A DNA stretch of 64,000 nucleotides from Sideroxydans sp. (GTDB lineage Bacteria > Pseudomonadota > Gammaproteobacteria > Burkholderiales > Gallionellaceae). Every line of letters starts with the position of its first letter. The stretch's first letter is position 1. The DNA is taken from the NCBI GenBank assembly GCA_029850585.1, contig JARCRQ010000072.1, positions 1 to 64,000 of the forward strand, read 5' to 3'. The translations under genes were made by a program, and so were the position numbers. Shown here piece after piece: positions 27,301 to 36,448 of this stretch. The notes below the pieces were generated by a model. The model worked only from the letters and a program-made list of their open reading frames with translations. It was not told the origin of the DNA and ran no database searches.

Positions 27301-27364
27301 AGCCGATGACGCTTTGCAAGACCCTGGGTAATTACAGCCCAGACGTTGCAAGGAATTGTCGGCT
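27301..27364 (-). repeat. 64-nt structured repeat, copy 1 (attC-like fold)
   Basis: An imperfect palindrome: outer arms AGCCGA/TCGGCT, middle arms TTGCAA/TTGCAA, inner arms CTGGG/CCCAG, loop AATTACAG-like. It is 64 nt long with two further copies at 27851 and 28241. In copy 2 the inner pair T-A is replaced by C-G, a covariation that supports a real folded structure. On the minus strand it lies 3' to a degraded gene. Confidence 0.75.
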
Positions 27365-27481
27365 TTTTGCATTTTGGTTATCACCGTAGTATTGAATGTT
27401 GACCTATAACGATGAGTTGGCCAAATCCGGTGGTAATTTATCATTGGATGAATACAAGCGTTTGTACCAGGAACAATGCCG

Positions 27482-27785
27482 TCACGATTTCACAGCCGGG
27501 ATTGTTTCTAAGGAATCACCGATTAAACATGTTTTTTCGTCCAGATAGTTCCCAAGCAATATCACCATAGTTTTTGCATCCACAACATGATTACGCTTTA
27601 AGGCAACAACCATATCTTCAACTTCATCCGTTAAACATCATCACCCGACAAACGCGTGACCGTTTCAGCCCATTCGTCAGCATAGGTTTTGACATAAGTC
27701 ACACTGCAAGTCCCGCGATATATTCCTTTAGCCCAGAGGCAGGGATGTCGGTAATTTCTGCAAATGAAACTGGTTGATTTTTCAT
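27482..27785 (-). pseudogene. Frameshifted small gene of unknown function
   Basis: Three short minus-strand reading frames line up end to end: one starting MKNQPVSFAEITDIPASG, one with TYVKTYADEWAETVTRLSG, and one with TDEVEDMVVALKRNHVVDA ending at 27482. Two one-base shifts would join them into a single ~100-residue protein. None matches a family I recognise. It sits between two copies of the 64-nt repeat, as a cassette would. Alternatively these are chance open stretches. Confidence 0.4.
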
Positions 27786-27850
27786 AGTGTCGCTAAAAAA
27801 TAAGTGCACCGAATTGCATGGCAAGCAAGTTAAGCGTACATTTCGACCTG

Positions 27851-27914
27851 AGCCGATGACGCTTTGCAAGACCCCGGGTAATTGTAGCCCGGACGTTGCA
27901 AAGAGTTGTCGGCT
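27851..27914 (-). repeat. 64-nt structured repeat, copy 2
   Basis: Same layout as copy 1, with inner arms CCGGG/CCCGG (compensatory change). It is preceded on the minus strand (27919-27955) by a relic of the metallophosphoesterase 3' end that encodes MVSIGKRE and a stop, almost the last codons of the intact gene at 28309 (MVSIGRLE). Confidence 0.75.
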
Positions 27915-27918
27915 TTGT

Positions 27919-27948
27919 TTATTCCCGCTTTCCAATCGACACCATTCC
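27919..27948 (-). pseudogene. Relic of metallophosphoesterase 3' end
   Basis: About 30 nt reading G-M-V-S-I-G-K-R-E-stop, matching the last codons of the phosphoesterase at 28309. It sits between the DUF433 stop and repeat copy 2, and shows that the repeat was copied together with its upstream flank. Confidence 0.65.
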
Positions 27949-27956
27949 GCAACACA

Positions 27957-28172
27957 TCAAGTTGCCTTGGATATTACAAAAAGTGATTCAGCTTGAAGTA
28001 GTGCAACAATAGCCTGTTCCTGTCCCAACGTAGGATAGGAGTCCAAAATTTCATCCAGCCATAATCCATCAGCCAGGTTTTCAAATAAAGCTGCGACAGG
28101 TACGCGGGTTCCCGAAAACTCAGGGCTCCCTCCAAGTATTTCCGCATCCATCGTTATCAGCTGCCCAGCCAT
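27957..28172 (-). CDS. DUF433 domain protein (orphan antitoxin-like)
   Basis: A 71-residue DUF433 protein: LGGSPEFSGTRVPVAALFENLADG and LDEILDSYPTLGQEQAIVALL. DUF433 proteins are small winged-helix antitoxins (VapB45-like), usually with a DUF5615 PIN-like toxin downstream. No toxin ORF follows here; instead a phosphoesterase relic and a 64-nt repeat follow directly. It is thus an orphan, perhaps a solitary antitoxin or domesticated regulator. Confidence 0.8.
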   Translation of the reverse strand: MAGQLITMDAEILGGSPEFSGTRVPVAALFENLADGLWLDEILDSYPTLGQEQAIVALLQAESLFVISKAT

Positions 28173-28240
28173 ATTGCCCTCTCCGTGTTATATTTACAGC
28201 AACTTGCACGGCCAGTTGGATGTGTGTATCTTCATGCCTA

Positions 28241-28304
28241 AGCCGATAACGCTTTGCAAGACCCTGGGCAATTGGAGCCCAGACGTTGCAAAGAATTGTC
28301 GGCT
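28241..28304 (-). repeat. 64-nt structured repeat, copy 3
   Basis: Third copy, starting 4 nt beyond the stop codon of the phosphoesterase gene. On the minus strand its right end reads GCGTTATCGGC, resembling the right end of integron attC sites (GCGTTAGGC); the other two copies read GCGTCATCGGC and lack the GTT. The left end GCCGACAATTC also recalls attC left arms. Confidence 0.75.
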
Positions 28305-28308
28305 TTAT

Positions 28309-29019
28309 TTATTCCAGTCTTCCAATCGACACCATTCCACCATACATATCTGACACACCGCGCAAGCCTACGCCATGTGCACTGAAGCCTAAAGACTCCT
28401 CATAAGCTGCATAGTTGAGACGATCATGGTGGTGGCCGTGAAAAGCGAACTTAACCCTCATGCTCTGTGCCAACACATCGATCCCTTTAAACCCGTTGGG
28501 ATGACAGGATGGAGCCTCGTGCGTCACTAAAATATCTGCTTGCTGTCCGAACAACCGCATCCAGTCATCCCAGAAAATAGTGCTTTTGTGCAAGAGTGCA
28601 TCGCCCACCAAAGGTGGTGCCATGCCCTGACCTACATCCATCGTTTTTTGGATATAAGTTTTGTAATCCGGGTACAACGGTTCGATTTCGGCACTTGCCT
28701 GTGGATACCAGATTGATTCCCTAAAAATCCCACCCAATCCGGCCACGCGCAACCCATCAATTTCGACAACACGGCCATGCAGATTCTTGTCCGCTAAGGC
28801 AGATTCAAAAAGGTTGTCATAATCGGTTTTACTGTCTGTGTCGTGGTTGCCATGAATGAAATAGACTTCAGTCAGCCTCATCACCTCCACGAACTCTTGT
28901 TCAAGTGGATGTTGCGCTTGCAGATCCCCCAAGAAAATAATGGCAGCAGGCTGTTCTGCCTGTACCATCGGCAATACGTGACTAAAGTCGCTGTGAACAT
29001 CTCCAAACATGAGGATCAT
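28309..29019 (-). CDS. Calcineurin-like metallophosphoesterase (MPE-1)
   Basis: A 236-residue phosphoesterase with the full metal-binding set: GDVHSD, FLGDLQ, HGNHD, THEAP and FHGHHHD. These enzymes hydrolyse phosphomonoesters or diesters, often on nucleic acid ends or cyclic nucleotides. It is the last gene of a minus-strand run of about ten genes containing two more phosphoesterases, two HAD phosphatases and three exonucleases. It lies 40 bp after MPE-2, the loosest join in the run. Its 3' end is duplicated as a relic at 27919. Confidence 0.87.
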   Translation of the reverse strand: MILMFGDVHSDFSHVLPMVQAEQPAAIIFLGDLQAQHPLEQEFVEVMRLTEVYFIHGNHDTDSKTDYDNLFESALADKNLHGRVVEIDGLRVAGLGGIFRESIWYPQASAEIEPLYPDYKTYIQKTMDVGQGMAPPLVGDALLHKSTIFWDDWMRLFGQQADILVTHEAPSCHPNGFKGIDVLAQSMRVKFAFHGHHHDRLNYAAYEESLGFSAHGVGLRGVSDMYGGMVSIGRLE

Positions 29020-29059
29020 CGGACAGACTCAGACTCATGAGTAAGGTGTAGTGATGGAT

Positions 29060-29809
29060 TCATATTTCCACCACCAACTTTGGATTGAACTCGAAGTTTT
29101 CCGAACCGCGATAAGTGACATATCCACGAGGATTACAGATAACACGCGTGCCGTTGGCCACGTAATCCAGATTGTCGTGCGTGTGTCCGTGTATCCACAT
29201 GCTCATCTTGCCAAACAGGTGATCCAAGTTGGATGCGAAGCAAGCCGAGAGCGCACTATCTTTAAACCGTTCAACGACAGAAAGTGCTGACGGCAAGTGA
29301 TGCGTCACCACAACAGTCTTGCCATCGAATGGCGTGTCGAGTTTTTCAGTCAGCCATGCCAATGACTGCTCGTGCAACTGTGTGGAAAGTAGTGGTGTGA
29401 AGAGCATGATCCCTTCGTGAATCAGACGAAAATCATTCAGGCAATTCTGCCCGTCCATCATGACCTCATTTTTCTTGTGCTCGCCGAACAGCAAAAAGTC
29501 TGTCCATAGCGTGCTTCCCAAAAATCGCACGCCATTGATCACAACTTCATCGTCATCGAGTAGATGCACTTTGCACTGCTCGGCAGCAAGCCGCATCAAT
29601 ACTAGCGTGTCTTCACGCTGAGCACCGTAGAACTCATGGTTGCCAGGAACATAGATGATTTCCTTGTCGGGAAACTTTTCTCGCGCCCATATGATGCCGT
29701 TGGATTTCTTGCCGATGTCGCCAGCCAGCACAACCACATCCGCATCGGTTACAAATGGTTCAAACGTCGAGAACTCAAGGTGTATGTCACTCAGTATGTA
29801 CAGTTTCAT
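29060..29809 (-). CDS. Calcineurin-like metallophosphoesterase (MPE-2)
   Basis: A 249-residue phosphoesterase: LSDIHLEF, VLAGDIGKK, VPGNHEFYG, VVTHHLPS and IHGHTHDNLDY supply all metal ligands. It resembles the YpbG/phage phosphoesterase type of unknown substrate. The start overlaps the stop of the HAD gene upstream (ATGA), so it is coupled with it. It is only distantly similar to MPE-1 and MPE-3, so these are not simple tandem copies. Confidence 0.87.
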   Translation of the reverse strand: MKLYILSDIHLEFSTFEPFVTDADVVVLAGDIGKKSNGIIWAREKFPDKEIIYVPGNHEFYGAQREDTLVLMRLAAEQCKVHLLDDDEVVINGVRFLGSTLWTDFLLFGEHKKNEVMMDGQNCLNDFRLIHEGIMLFTPLLSTQLHEQSLAWLTEKLDTPFDGKTVVVTHHLPSALSVVERFKDSALSACFASNLDHLFGKMSMWIHGHTHDNLDYVANGTRVICNPRGYVTYRGSENFEFNPKLVVEI

Positions 29810-30477
29810 AGGTTCAATTTCAGAACGTCGCTCGGCACATTCCGTGCTCCTAGACGCTCCTCATCTGCAATAGCGCGCTGAATATCCTCAACGGTGTAGG
29901 TCGTTTCAAGATGTGGTGCCGCAGACTGTTCGTTGTGGTTTTGATTGGTCAATTTGTGCTGATTCAGAAACTCACCGAAGACCAAAGCCACTGCCTCTGA
30001 AAAGGCTTCATCGCCTTTCAGAATAAACAGGTTGTCCGGTGGATTTTCAGTATCGTCCCAAAAAAGCTGCGCCTGGTCATCCAAAGCGATCCAAGGCTCA
30101 CCAGCCAATCCGTTTCCCTCAAGATAGGCCAGCACCTCGGACAACCTTGATCCCACCCCACCAAACTTATCGCAAAGCGGGGTATGTCCGATCACACGGT
30201 CGGCAAGCGTAGCGGGCAAAAACTGCAAGAGTTTCTCGGGACGGAAATGCTCACGCCATGTCGATGAAATCACGATCCGCACATTCGGAAACGGCTCAAG
30301 AGCGGCGGCCAGCCGATCAGCATGCTCAAACATATCCTTACCCTTGACCAGCTTACCGTCGCGCGTCAGGAAGCGGGCCTCATGCGCTTTGAGGTAACGC
30401 CGCGCGGCTGGTGGGCAACGTTTCACGGTGACATTTTCGTGGTGTAGCACGCCATCGAAATCTAGAAAGAGAATCAT
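29806..30477 (-). CDS. HAD-like phosphatase, RNA-repair type (HAD-1)
   Basis: A 223-residue HAD-fold protein: motif I FLDFDGVL, motif II VISSTWREHF, motif IV WIALDDQAQLF. The compact layout with STWR is that of the 'HAD domain in Swiss Army Knife RNA repair proteins' group, predicted to dephosphorylate polynucleotide ends. The C-terminal ~60 residues are extra. It overlaps HAD-2 upstream and MPE-2 downstream by 4 bp each. The substrate is inferred from the family, not shown. Confidence 0.82.
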   Translation of the reverse strand: MILFLDFDGVLHHENVTVKRCPPAARRYLKAHEARFLTRDGKLVKGKDMFEHADRLAAALEPFPNVRIVISSTWREHFRPEKLLQFLPATLADRVIGHTPLCDKFGGVGSRLSEVLAYLEGNGLAGEPWIALDDQAQLFWDDTENPPDNLFILKGDEAFSEAVALVFGEFLNQHKLTNQNHNEQSAAPHLETTYTVEDIQRAIADEERLGARNVPSDVLKLNL

Positions 30478-30902
30478 TGAAGTCTCCCCAGAATGGCCGT
30501 CACGTCACTCTCAGTCAGCCCTCGACCACCATCAACAACATAGAGATTGGGATGACCACCATTGAACAGCGCAGGTATATCGTCAATTGCGAGCCACGCG
30601 CCGACTTGGTCGTTAGCATCTAGCCAGCGTTGGATTTCAAAATCGCGCCGACCGTACCGCCCTTCCCCTTCAAGGTTCGGTATCGAGCCGATAATTCTGT
30701 GTGCGAGATCTTCGCCACCGCCGCTAGTCACGAACCCCACCATTTCAATCTGGCTGTAATTGTCACGCCACGAGGTTGAGAAAACCACTTGTACAGTTGG
30801 ACACGCACGCAATATTTTCCACAGCAATTCATTGCGACAGAAATCTGGCTCGTGCCGTAAATGCGGATGGAGTACACCGTCGAAATCAAGAAACAAAATC
30901 AT
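30474..30902 (-). CDS. HAD-like phosphatase (HAD-2)
   Basis: A 142-residue paralogue of HAD-1: FLDFDGVLHPHL, VFSTSWRDNY and WLAIDDIPALF. The start at 30902 is preferred to the ORF-track start because it makes an ATGA overlap with the upstream exonuclease stop. It lacks the C-terminal extension of HAD-1, so the two could form a heterodimer or act on different ends. Tandem HAD genes in one operon are uncommon. Confidence 0.82.
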   Translation of the reverse strand: MILFLDFDGVLHPHLRHEPDFCRNELLWKILRACPTVQVVFSTSWRDNYSQIEMVGFVTSGGGEDLAHRIIGSIPNLEGEGRYGRRDFEIQRWLDANDQVGAWLAIDDIPALFNGGHPNLYVVDGGRGLTESDVTAILGRLQ

Positions 30903-31402
30903 TTTTTCGTCCCCTTCCATGCCAGCCACGCCAGTCGATTCGCCCGAGCATCATCCAGCGCATGATGACGGCACAAACGCGGAATATGAGTTTGATACGC
31001 CTCTTCAACCGCACGTTCTAAAAATGGCGAATCCACCATTTCATATAACTGTACCGGCTTACCATCGAGGTTTTTCGGCCAAGTACCCGGCAAGTAAAAC
31101 AGCTCCTGAATCCAAGGCCAGTCCCAGGACAAGGAATCGGTGACGAGTTGCACCGGCTGATTGAAGTCCTCAATCCAATTGCCAAGGCGCAAGGTCAGCT
31201 CGTCCATCGTCATCAGTGCCTCACCGCCCTGCAAGTGCGGCAACACCGCCTCGTAAACAAATGGCTCGCAAGCAGATACTTGATAGGTGTCTGAGAGCTC
31301 GGCGTAGAAAGTCCGTTCGCCATCCTCGGCAATCATCCCGATAGAGATCAGTTTCGGATCAAGGATCAAACCTGAAAACTCGGTATCAAAGAAAATCAGC
31401 AT
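30899..31402 (-). CDS. DEDDh 3'-5' exonuclease (Exo-1, Rv2179c-like)
   Basis: A 168-residue RNase T-like exonuclease: FFDTEFSG (D-x-E), VTDSLSWDW (Asp), and HHALDDARANRLA (His and Asp), the full DEDDh set. It belongs with PF16473-type (Rv2179c-like) 3'-5' exoribonucleases that trim single-stranded RNA overhangs. It is one of three paralogues in this run, and the most diverged. It starts inside the end of the 87-residue hypothetical gene upstream. Confidence 0.84.
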   Translation of the reverse strand: MLIFFDTEFSGLILDPKLISIGMIAEDGERTFYAELSDTYQVSACEPFVYEAVLPHLQGGEALMTMDELTLRLGNWIEDFNQPVQLVTDSLSWDWPWIQELFYLPGTWPKNLDGKPVQLYEMVDSPFLERAVEEAYQTHIPRLCRHHALDDARANRLAWLAWKGTKK

Positions 31403-31656
31403 GATTTGCGCGGAAAACAAACGACCTGCTCACTCTGTTCACCGGGTTCGGCGTGAGATAATTCACCCTCATAGCTCCACCGATCCTCTGGTAGCCATCC
31501 GCTTAATAGTTGAGAGGGATTAATTGGCTGCCAAGGCCGGACAGTAATTATGCGGAGATCACAGACCACATCAAACCCACACTCGTAACCATTCACAACC
31601 ACGCGCATTGACGGGTCTAGTTCAGACAATCTTGCAATTAACTCAGCAACAGTCAT
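31396..31656 (-). CDS. Hypothetical protein in exonuclease cluster
   Basis: An 87-residue protein beginning MTVAELIARLSELDPSMRV, with an AAGGAAG ribosome site; it starts one base after the Exo-2 stop and overlaps Exo-1 by 7 bp. The pattern TVAELIxxLSxLDPxxRVxVxGYE is common in small proteins of phages and mobile elements of unknown function. It has no catalytic motif. Its tight position between two exonucleases suggests a structural or regulatory partner. Confidence 0.6.
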   Translation of the reverse strand: MTVAELIARLSELDPSMRVVVNGYECGFDVVCDLRIITVRPWQPINPSQLLSGWLPEDRWSYEGELSHAEPGEQSEQVVCFPRKSC

Positions 31657-31657
31657 T

Positions 31658-32169
31658 TCATCTTCCTTTCTTAACAGCGAACTTCCAGGCAAATGCCAAA
31701 CTGCGTGCATCTTCCAGTGCGTGATGTTGGCGTGCGATCTTGTCCTGCCAATACGACTGCATACCTAGGTTGTAACGGTGGAATTGGCGCGGCTCTTCAA
31801 ACTGGATAGCCCCACATTTTTTACGCAGATTTGTCGGCCACCCGTTGTGGTCAAATATCTCCTGGATGAACGGCCAGTCTATGGTTGGTGCATCGCTGCG
31901 TAGAACCACTTCCTTATCGGTCAGCCCCTCGATCCATATCTTGAGACGCGCGGCCATTTCCGATACGCCCATGCTGCAATCCCCACCTTGCAATAGCGGA
32001 AAAACGGTGTCGATGACAAACATAGAGCAAAGATGCTCATCCCATGTGTCTGTGAGTTCCGCATAAAACTCGCGCCCGTCCTGGGACACACAGCCAATGC
32101 TGATGAGGTATCGGTGTCCATTCTTATCAGCTTGCATATTGGCAAACTCGGTATCGAAAAATACTTGCA

Positions 32170-32170
<1 letters not shown>
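31658..32170 (-). CDS. DEDDh 3'-5' exonuclease (Exo-2)
   Basis: A 170-residue paralogue of Exo-1 and Exo-3: [42 protein letters not shown] and HHALEDARSLAFAW. The start at 32170 is chosen because the conserved MQVFFDTEF opens there, overlapping the stop of the 63-residue ORF (TAATG). It is closely related to Exo-3, indicating recent duplication. Confidence 0.84.
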
Positions 32171-33514
<1,344 letters not shown>

Positions 33515-33611
33515 CTCTCTTTCGGTAATTCGTAAAGTTCTAGCTCAGGTGGTTCCTTGTGTGTTTCGGATTTTGAGAACGGTCGATAATCTGCGCGACT
33601 ACTATGTGCTA

Positions 33612-34997
33612 CTAGAAACCCATACGACGTTGACCTTCAACTTTGGGGATGATTAGTTTGGCGAACTTGTCGCCCGCATCGATCGCTTTGGAGAATGCCT
33701 CTCTGACCAAGCGAGTGGTTTTTCTAAGGTCCAAGTCCTTCCGATGCGCCAAGGATTCGCTGGCATCCCTATCCAGTTCAATGTCTCGTTTCGTGTCCAA
33801 GCGCAACTTTGCTGCCTCACCTTGAATGATGCGTAATCGTTGCTCTGGCTCAGGCCGTGGCACATCGAAAACCTCAAGCCGAGACAATAAAGACGTGGGT
33901 ACGCCTTCCAAGCTGTTAGCAGTTAGCACGAAAATCACGCGGCTTGCGTCAAAACGCATCTCTAGGAACTCATCTTTAAAGTCTTTAGCTGTATCGGGCT
34001 CAAACAAATCCAAGAGAACCGGCAGCACTGGGTAACGCCCATCAACGATCTTGTCTATCTCATCAATGACCACGACGGGTGCTGCCGACGCACCTTTGGC
34101 AAGCACAGAAACTAACGATCCTGGCCGCGCACCAGTCCAGCTTGTATGCGAACCCGTCAATTGGAATCCGCCCTGGGCACCACCAGCACTGATCTTTTCC
34201 ATAGAAACACCTAGAGCCTTCCCTAGCTGAGTAGCCAAATGGGTCTTGCCGATGCCGGGATCACCTAATAGCAGGATGGGGGTGATGTGGAAGTTCTCTG
34301 CCTTCATAGCACTGGCAAGCACCAAATCCATTTGCAACCGACTAATCGGATCAATCAGATTCTCAAAATTGCTCTTGGCAGCCTCCAGCTTCTGCCACGC
34401 TTTCTTGGCATCAGGTATGGAGCGATACCCATCATTGAGTTTTGCATTCTCAAGGAGCACATCACCGCCGATTCTGATTTCAGCTTTAACTTCCGACATA
34501 AGATTCAGAGCCTTCGCGACATCTCCCTGTTTGAAAACTTGAATGCTGGAGCGCGGCCTAGCCTTTTTCTTCGAGACTGGCTTTGCAAGTTCAAACGCTT
34601 TTTGCCATTGGACATGGAAGTATTTGGCTAGTCCTGATATTCGGTCGTTGGATAAGTGTTCAGTTTTTACATTGAAACCCTTATGCCAAAGCGCAGCGTC
34701 TTGTTGCAAAAAAGATTTACTACAGTTGCATAGGCACGACAGCATTTGTTTGGCTGAGTCCCAGCGGGGATCGGTCAAGTACTCGAGCATGTCTTCGAAG
34801 CTGACATTCTTCTGGTTGTACGAAAGATGTAAAGCGACCGCCACAAACATATCCTTGGATAGCTCAAATGTGACACTGTCCATGCCCCTCTTTGATTTAT
34901 TGAGCAGCTGCGTTGCCAGTGCAGATGCATCTGCTAGGTCGTGGTTGGTGCCGATACGAATACTGGCGAGATTTTTGGGTAACTGATTGATGCTCAT
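33612..34997 (-). CDS. AAA+ ATPase heading the phosphoesterase-exonuclease run
   Basis: A 461-residue protein. Residues ~225-400 are an AAA+ module: Walker A LGDPGIGKTHLATQLG, Walker B PVVVIDEIDKIV, sensor 1 VIFVLTANS, Arg-finger region SRLEVFDVPRPE; the closest look-alikes are ClpX/Lon-type AAA ATPases. The N-terminal ~180 residues are a helical domain of unknown kind. The ATG at 34997 has a strong AGGAGG site. It is the first gene of the run and may remodel or load the nucleases. Divergent from an unknown gene at 35180. Confidence 0.8.
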   Translation of the reverse strand: MSINQLPKNLASIRIGTNHDLADASALATQLLNKSKRGMDSVTFELSKDMFVAVALHLSYNQKNVSFEDMLEYLTDPRWDSAKQMLSCLCNCSKSFLQQDAALWHKGFNVKTEHLSNDRISGLAKYFHVQWQKAFELAKPVSKKKARPRSSIQVFKQGDVAKALNLMSEVKAEIRIGGDVLLENAKLNDGYRSIPDAKKAWQKLEAAKSNFENLIDPISRLQMDLVLASAMKAENFHITPILLLGDPGIGKTHLATQLGKALGVSMEKISAGGAQGGFQLTGSHTSWTGARPGSLVSVLAKGASAAPVVVIDEIDKIVDGRYPVLPVLLDLFEPDTAKDFKDEFLEMRFDASRVIFVLTANSLEGVPTSLLSRLEVFDVPRPEPEQRLRIIQGEAAKLRLDTKRDIELDRDASESLAHRKDLDLRKTTRLVREAFSKAIDAGDKFAKLIIPKVEGQRRMGF

Positions 34998-35179
34998 TTT
35001 TCCTCCTGACATGTCCTCTATGCAATCAACATTAAATTAGATATATATTTAATTAGTCCGACTTATATAGACATATTTTTATTTTAACTATGTTTATAAA
35101 TAGTTAAATACAGAATATTAAGTGTTACTTAATAAAGTTTAATAAATAAATGTCCGATAATTTATCCGTAGGCGATTAA

Positions 35180-36448
35180 ATGGGATTAGACTGGTGGCAT
35201 ATCTATAAAAGCGCACGAAAGCTGACGAATATGACCTCGAAGAAACCACATGAAATGACTTTCATACAGTTTGCCCAAGCTATAAGCCCTGGATGGTCAA
35301 CCAGAGTGAAATTTCCGCTCAAAGATGGGCTGTGTGATCCGAAGTGGATAACTAGCGTGTGGGATAGCACAGAGAATGGAACTGACTATGGCGTGTATTG
35401 GCATAATCAGGCACTAGCAAATCAACTCCCTTCCGATGCACAAAGGTATAGGTTCGATGACTTTTTTCTTCATCCCTTCACAGAAAAGCTCGGGCTTAAT
35501 CCATCTGTTAGTGCAGACAATGTTAAAGCTGCCCAGTTGCTGGCAACGCGCAACGCTTGGATCGCTGCCATTCAAGATTATTACGGCCAATACTCTCCCA
35601 ATCTCGGAATCACTATGCTAAGTCGGGGGGCTGCGGCTGAATATTTATTGCTAACTAGTGGTGTGATTCATCCATGGATGGAAAAAGAGGTCAGGCTCTA
35701 CATCACAGAGCAAAAAGAAAAGAAACTTCAAGAAGCCAACATACCCAAAGCTCCAATAGAGATGTCCAGTAACCCCAATTGGCCTAATACCCAAGTGATA
35801 TATGCACGTACTAGTGAGCCGACTGCACAGCAACGCGCCGAGCTTGCAGAAAGACAGAAAAGTATTCAGTACTGGTTAGATTTGTATTATGACCAAGACG
35901 GTCGATGGACCTCTGCATACGAAATGAATGCTTCGTATGCACAGGAGGATATTGATATTGCCATTCAGAAAATAGCAGTCTTGCAAAAAATTATTGAGAA
36001 GCAGAATGCACTGATTAAAAAAGCTGGGTATGTCGTTAAGAAAAACAAGTTACACGAAGCCAAGATGCGCGCATCCAAGAAAATTGGTCGCCCAGAAAAA
36101 TCCCCAGAGCGGCAAAACGTGGCGGTTAGATTTACCGCGCAATGGGTACGGTCCTTAAAAGATGCGCTCAATGCCAAGAGCTGCGCACAACTGGAAGACA
36201 TGATTACCGGTAGTAGCCAGCGTAACTGGCGACGTTGGCTGAACGGTGAGGCCGTTCCTACACATAAGACCTTGTCCAAATTGCTGAATGAGGAGATAAC
36301 GCAGGGCCAATATAATGGCCAGCCCCTCATACAGGTAACAACGACCCCTGCGACCGGTGATTTGCTGACGTTGATTAGTCAATTAAGCCCAGCAACAGAA
36401 GAGTGGAAACGTCATCCTCAAGCCATTAATCGAAATTTTTTCGAGTAA
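35180..36448 (+). CDS. Unknown protein, divergent from the AAA+ run
   Basis: A 422-residue protein not recognised. It has an N-terminal aromatic-rich part (about residues 1-180), a middle charged coil (about 210-300), and a basic C-terminal segment (KKIGRPEKSPERQNVAVRFTAQW...) with a possible helix-turn-helix around AQLEDMITGSSQRNWRRWLNGE. The C-terminus looks DNA-binding, so it may regulate the divergent AAA+ operon through the AT-rich 182-bp spacer (34998-35179). No nuclease motif was found. It overlaps the 3' end of the mcrC-like gene by about 30 bp (convergent). Confidence 0.55.
   Translation: MGLDWWHIYKSARKLTNMTSKKPHEMTFIQFAQAISPGWSTRVKFPLKDGLCDPKWITSVWDSTENGTDYGVYWHNQALANQLPSDAQRYRFDDFFLHPFTEKLGLNPSVSADNVKAAQLLATRNAWIAAIQDYYGQYSPNLGITMLSRGAAAEYLLLTSGVIHPWMEKEVRLYITEQKEKKLQEANIPKAPIEMSSNPNWPNTQVIYARTSEPTAQQRAELAERQKSIQYWLDLYYDQDGRWTSAYEMNASYAQEDIDIAIQKIAVLQKIIEKQNALIKKAGYVVKKNKLHEAKMRASKKIGRPEKSPERQNVAVRFTAQWVRSLKDALNAKSCAQLEDMITGSSQRNWRRWLNGEAVPTHKTLSKLLNEEITQGQYNGQPLIQVTTTPATGDLLTLISQLSPATEEWKRHPQAINRNFFE

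Noticed and set aside
27256-27444. 62-residue minus-strand ORF over repeat copy 1
   Set aside because: Its codons are largely the repeat and its flank; no ribosome site.
27396-27548. 50-residue plus-strand ORF (MLTYNDELAKSGGN...)
   Set aside because: Looks protein-like but overlaps the better supported minus-strand pseudogene and has no clear ribosome site; could still be a gene fragment.
27574-27777. 67-residue plus-strand ORF
   Set aside because: Antisense to the frameshifted gene; composition not protein-like.
27301-28304. True integron cassette array
   Set aside because: Two of three copies lack the GTT core and no IntI gene is present; kept only as attC-like.
33612-34997. TraG/VirD4-like N-terminal domain in the AAA+ protein
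   Set aside because: A short segment (VAVALHLSYNQKNVSFEDML) recalls the all-alpha domain of coupling proteins, but the match is too short to claim.
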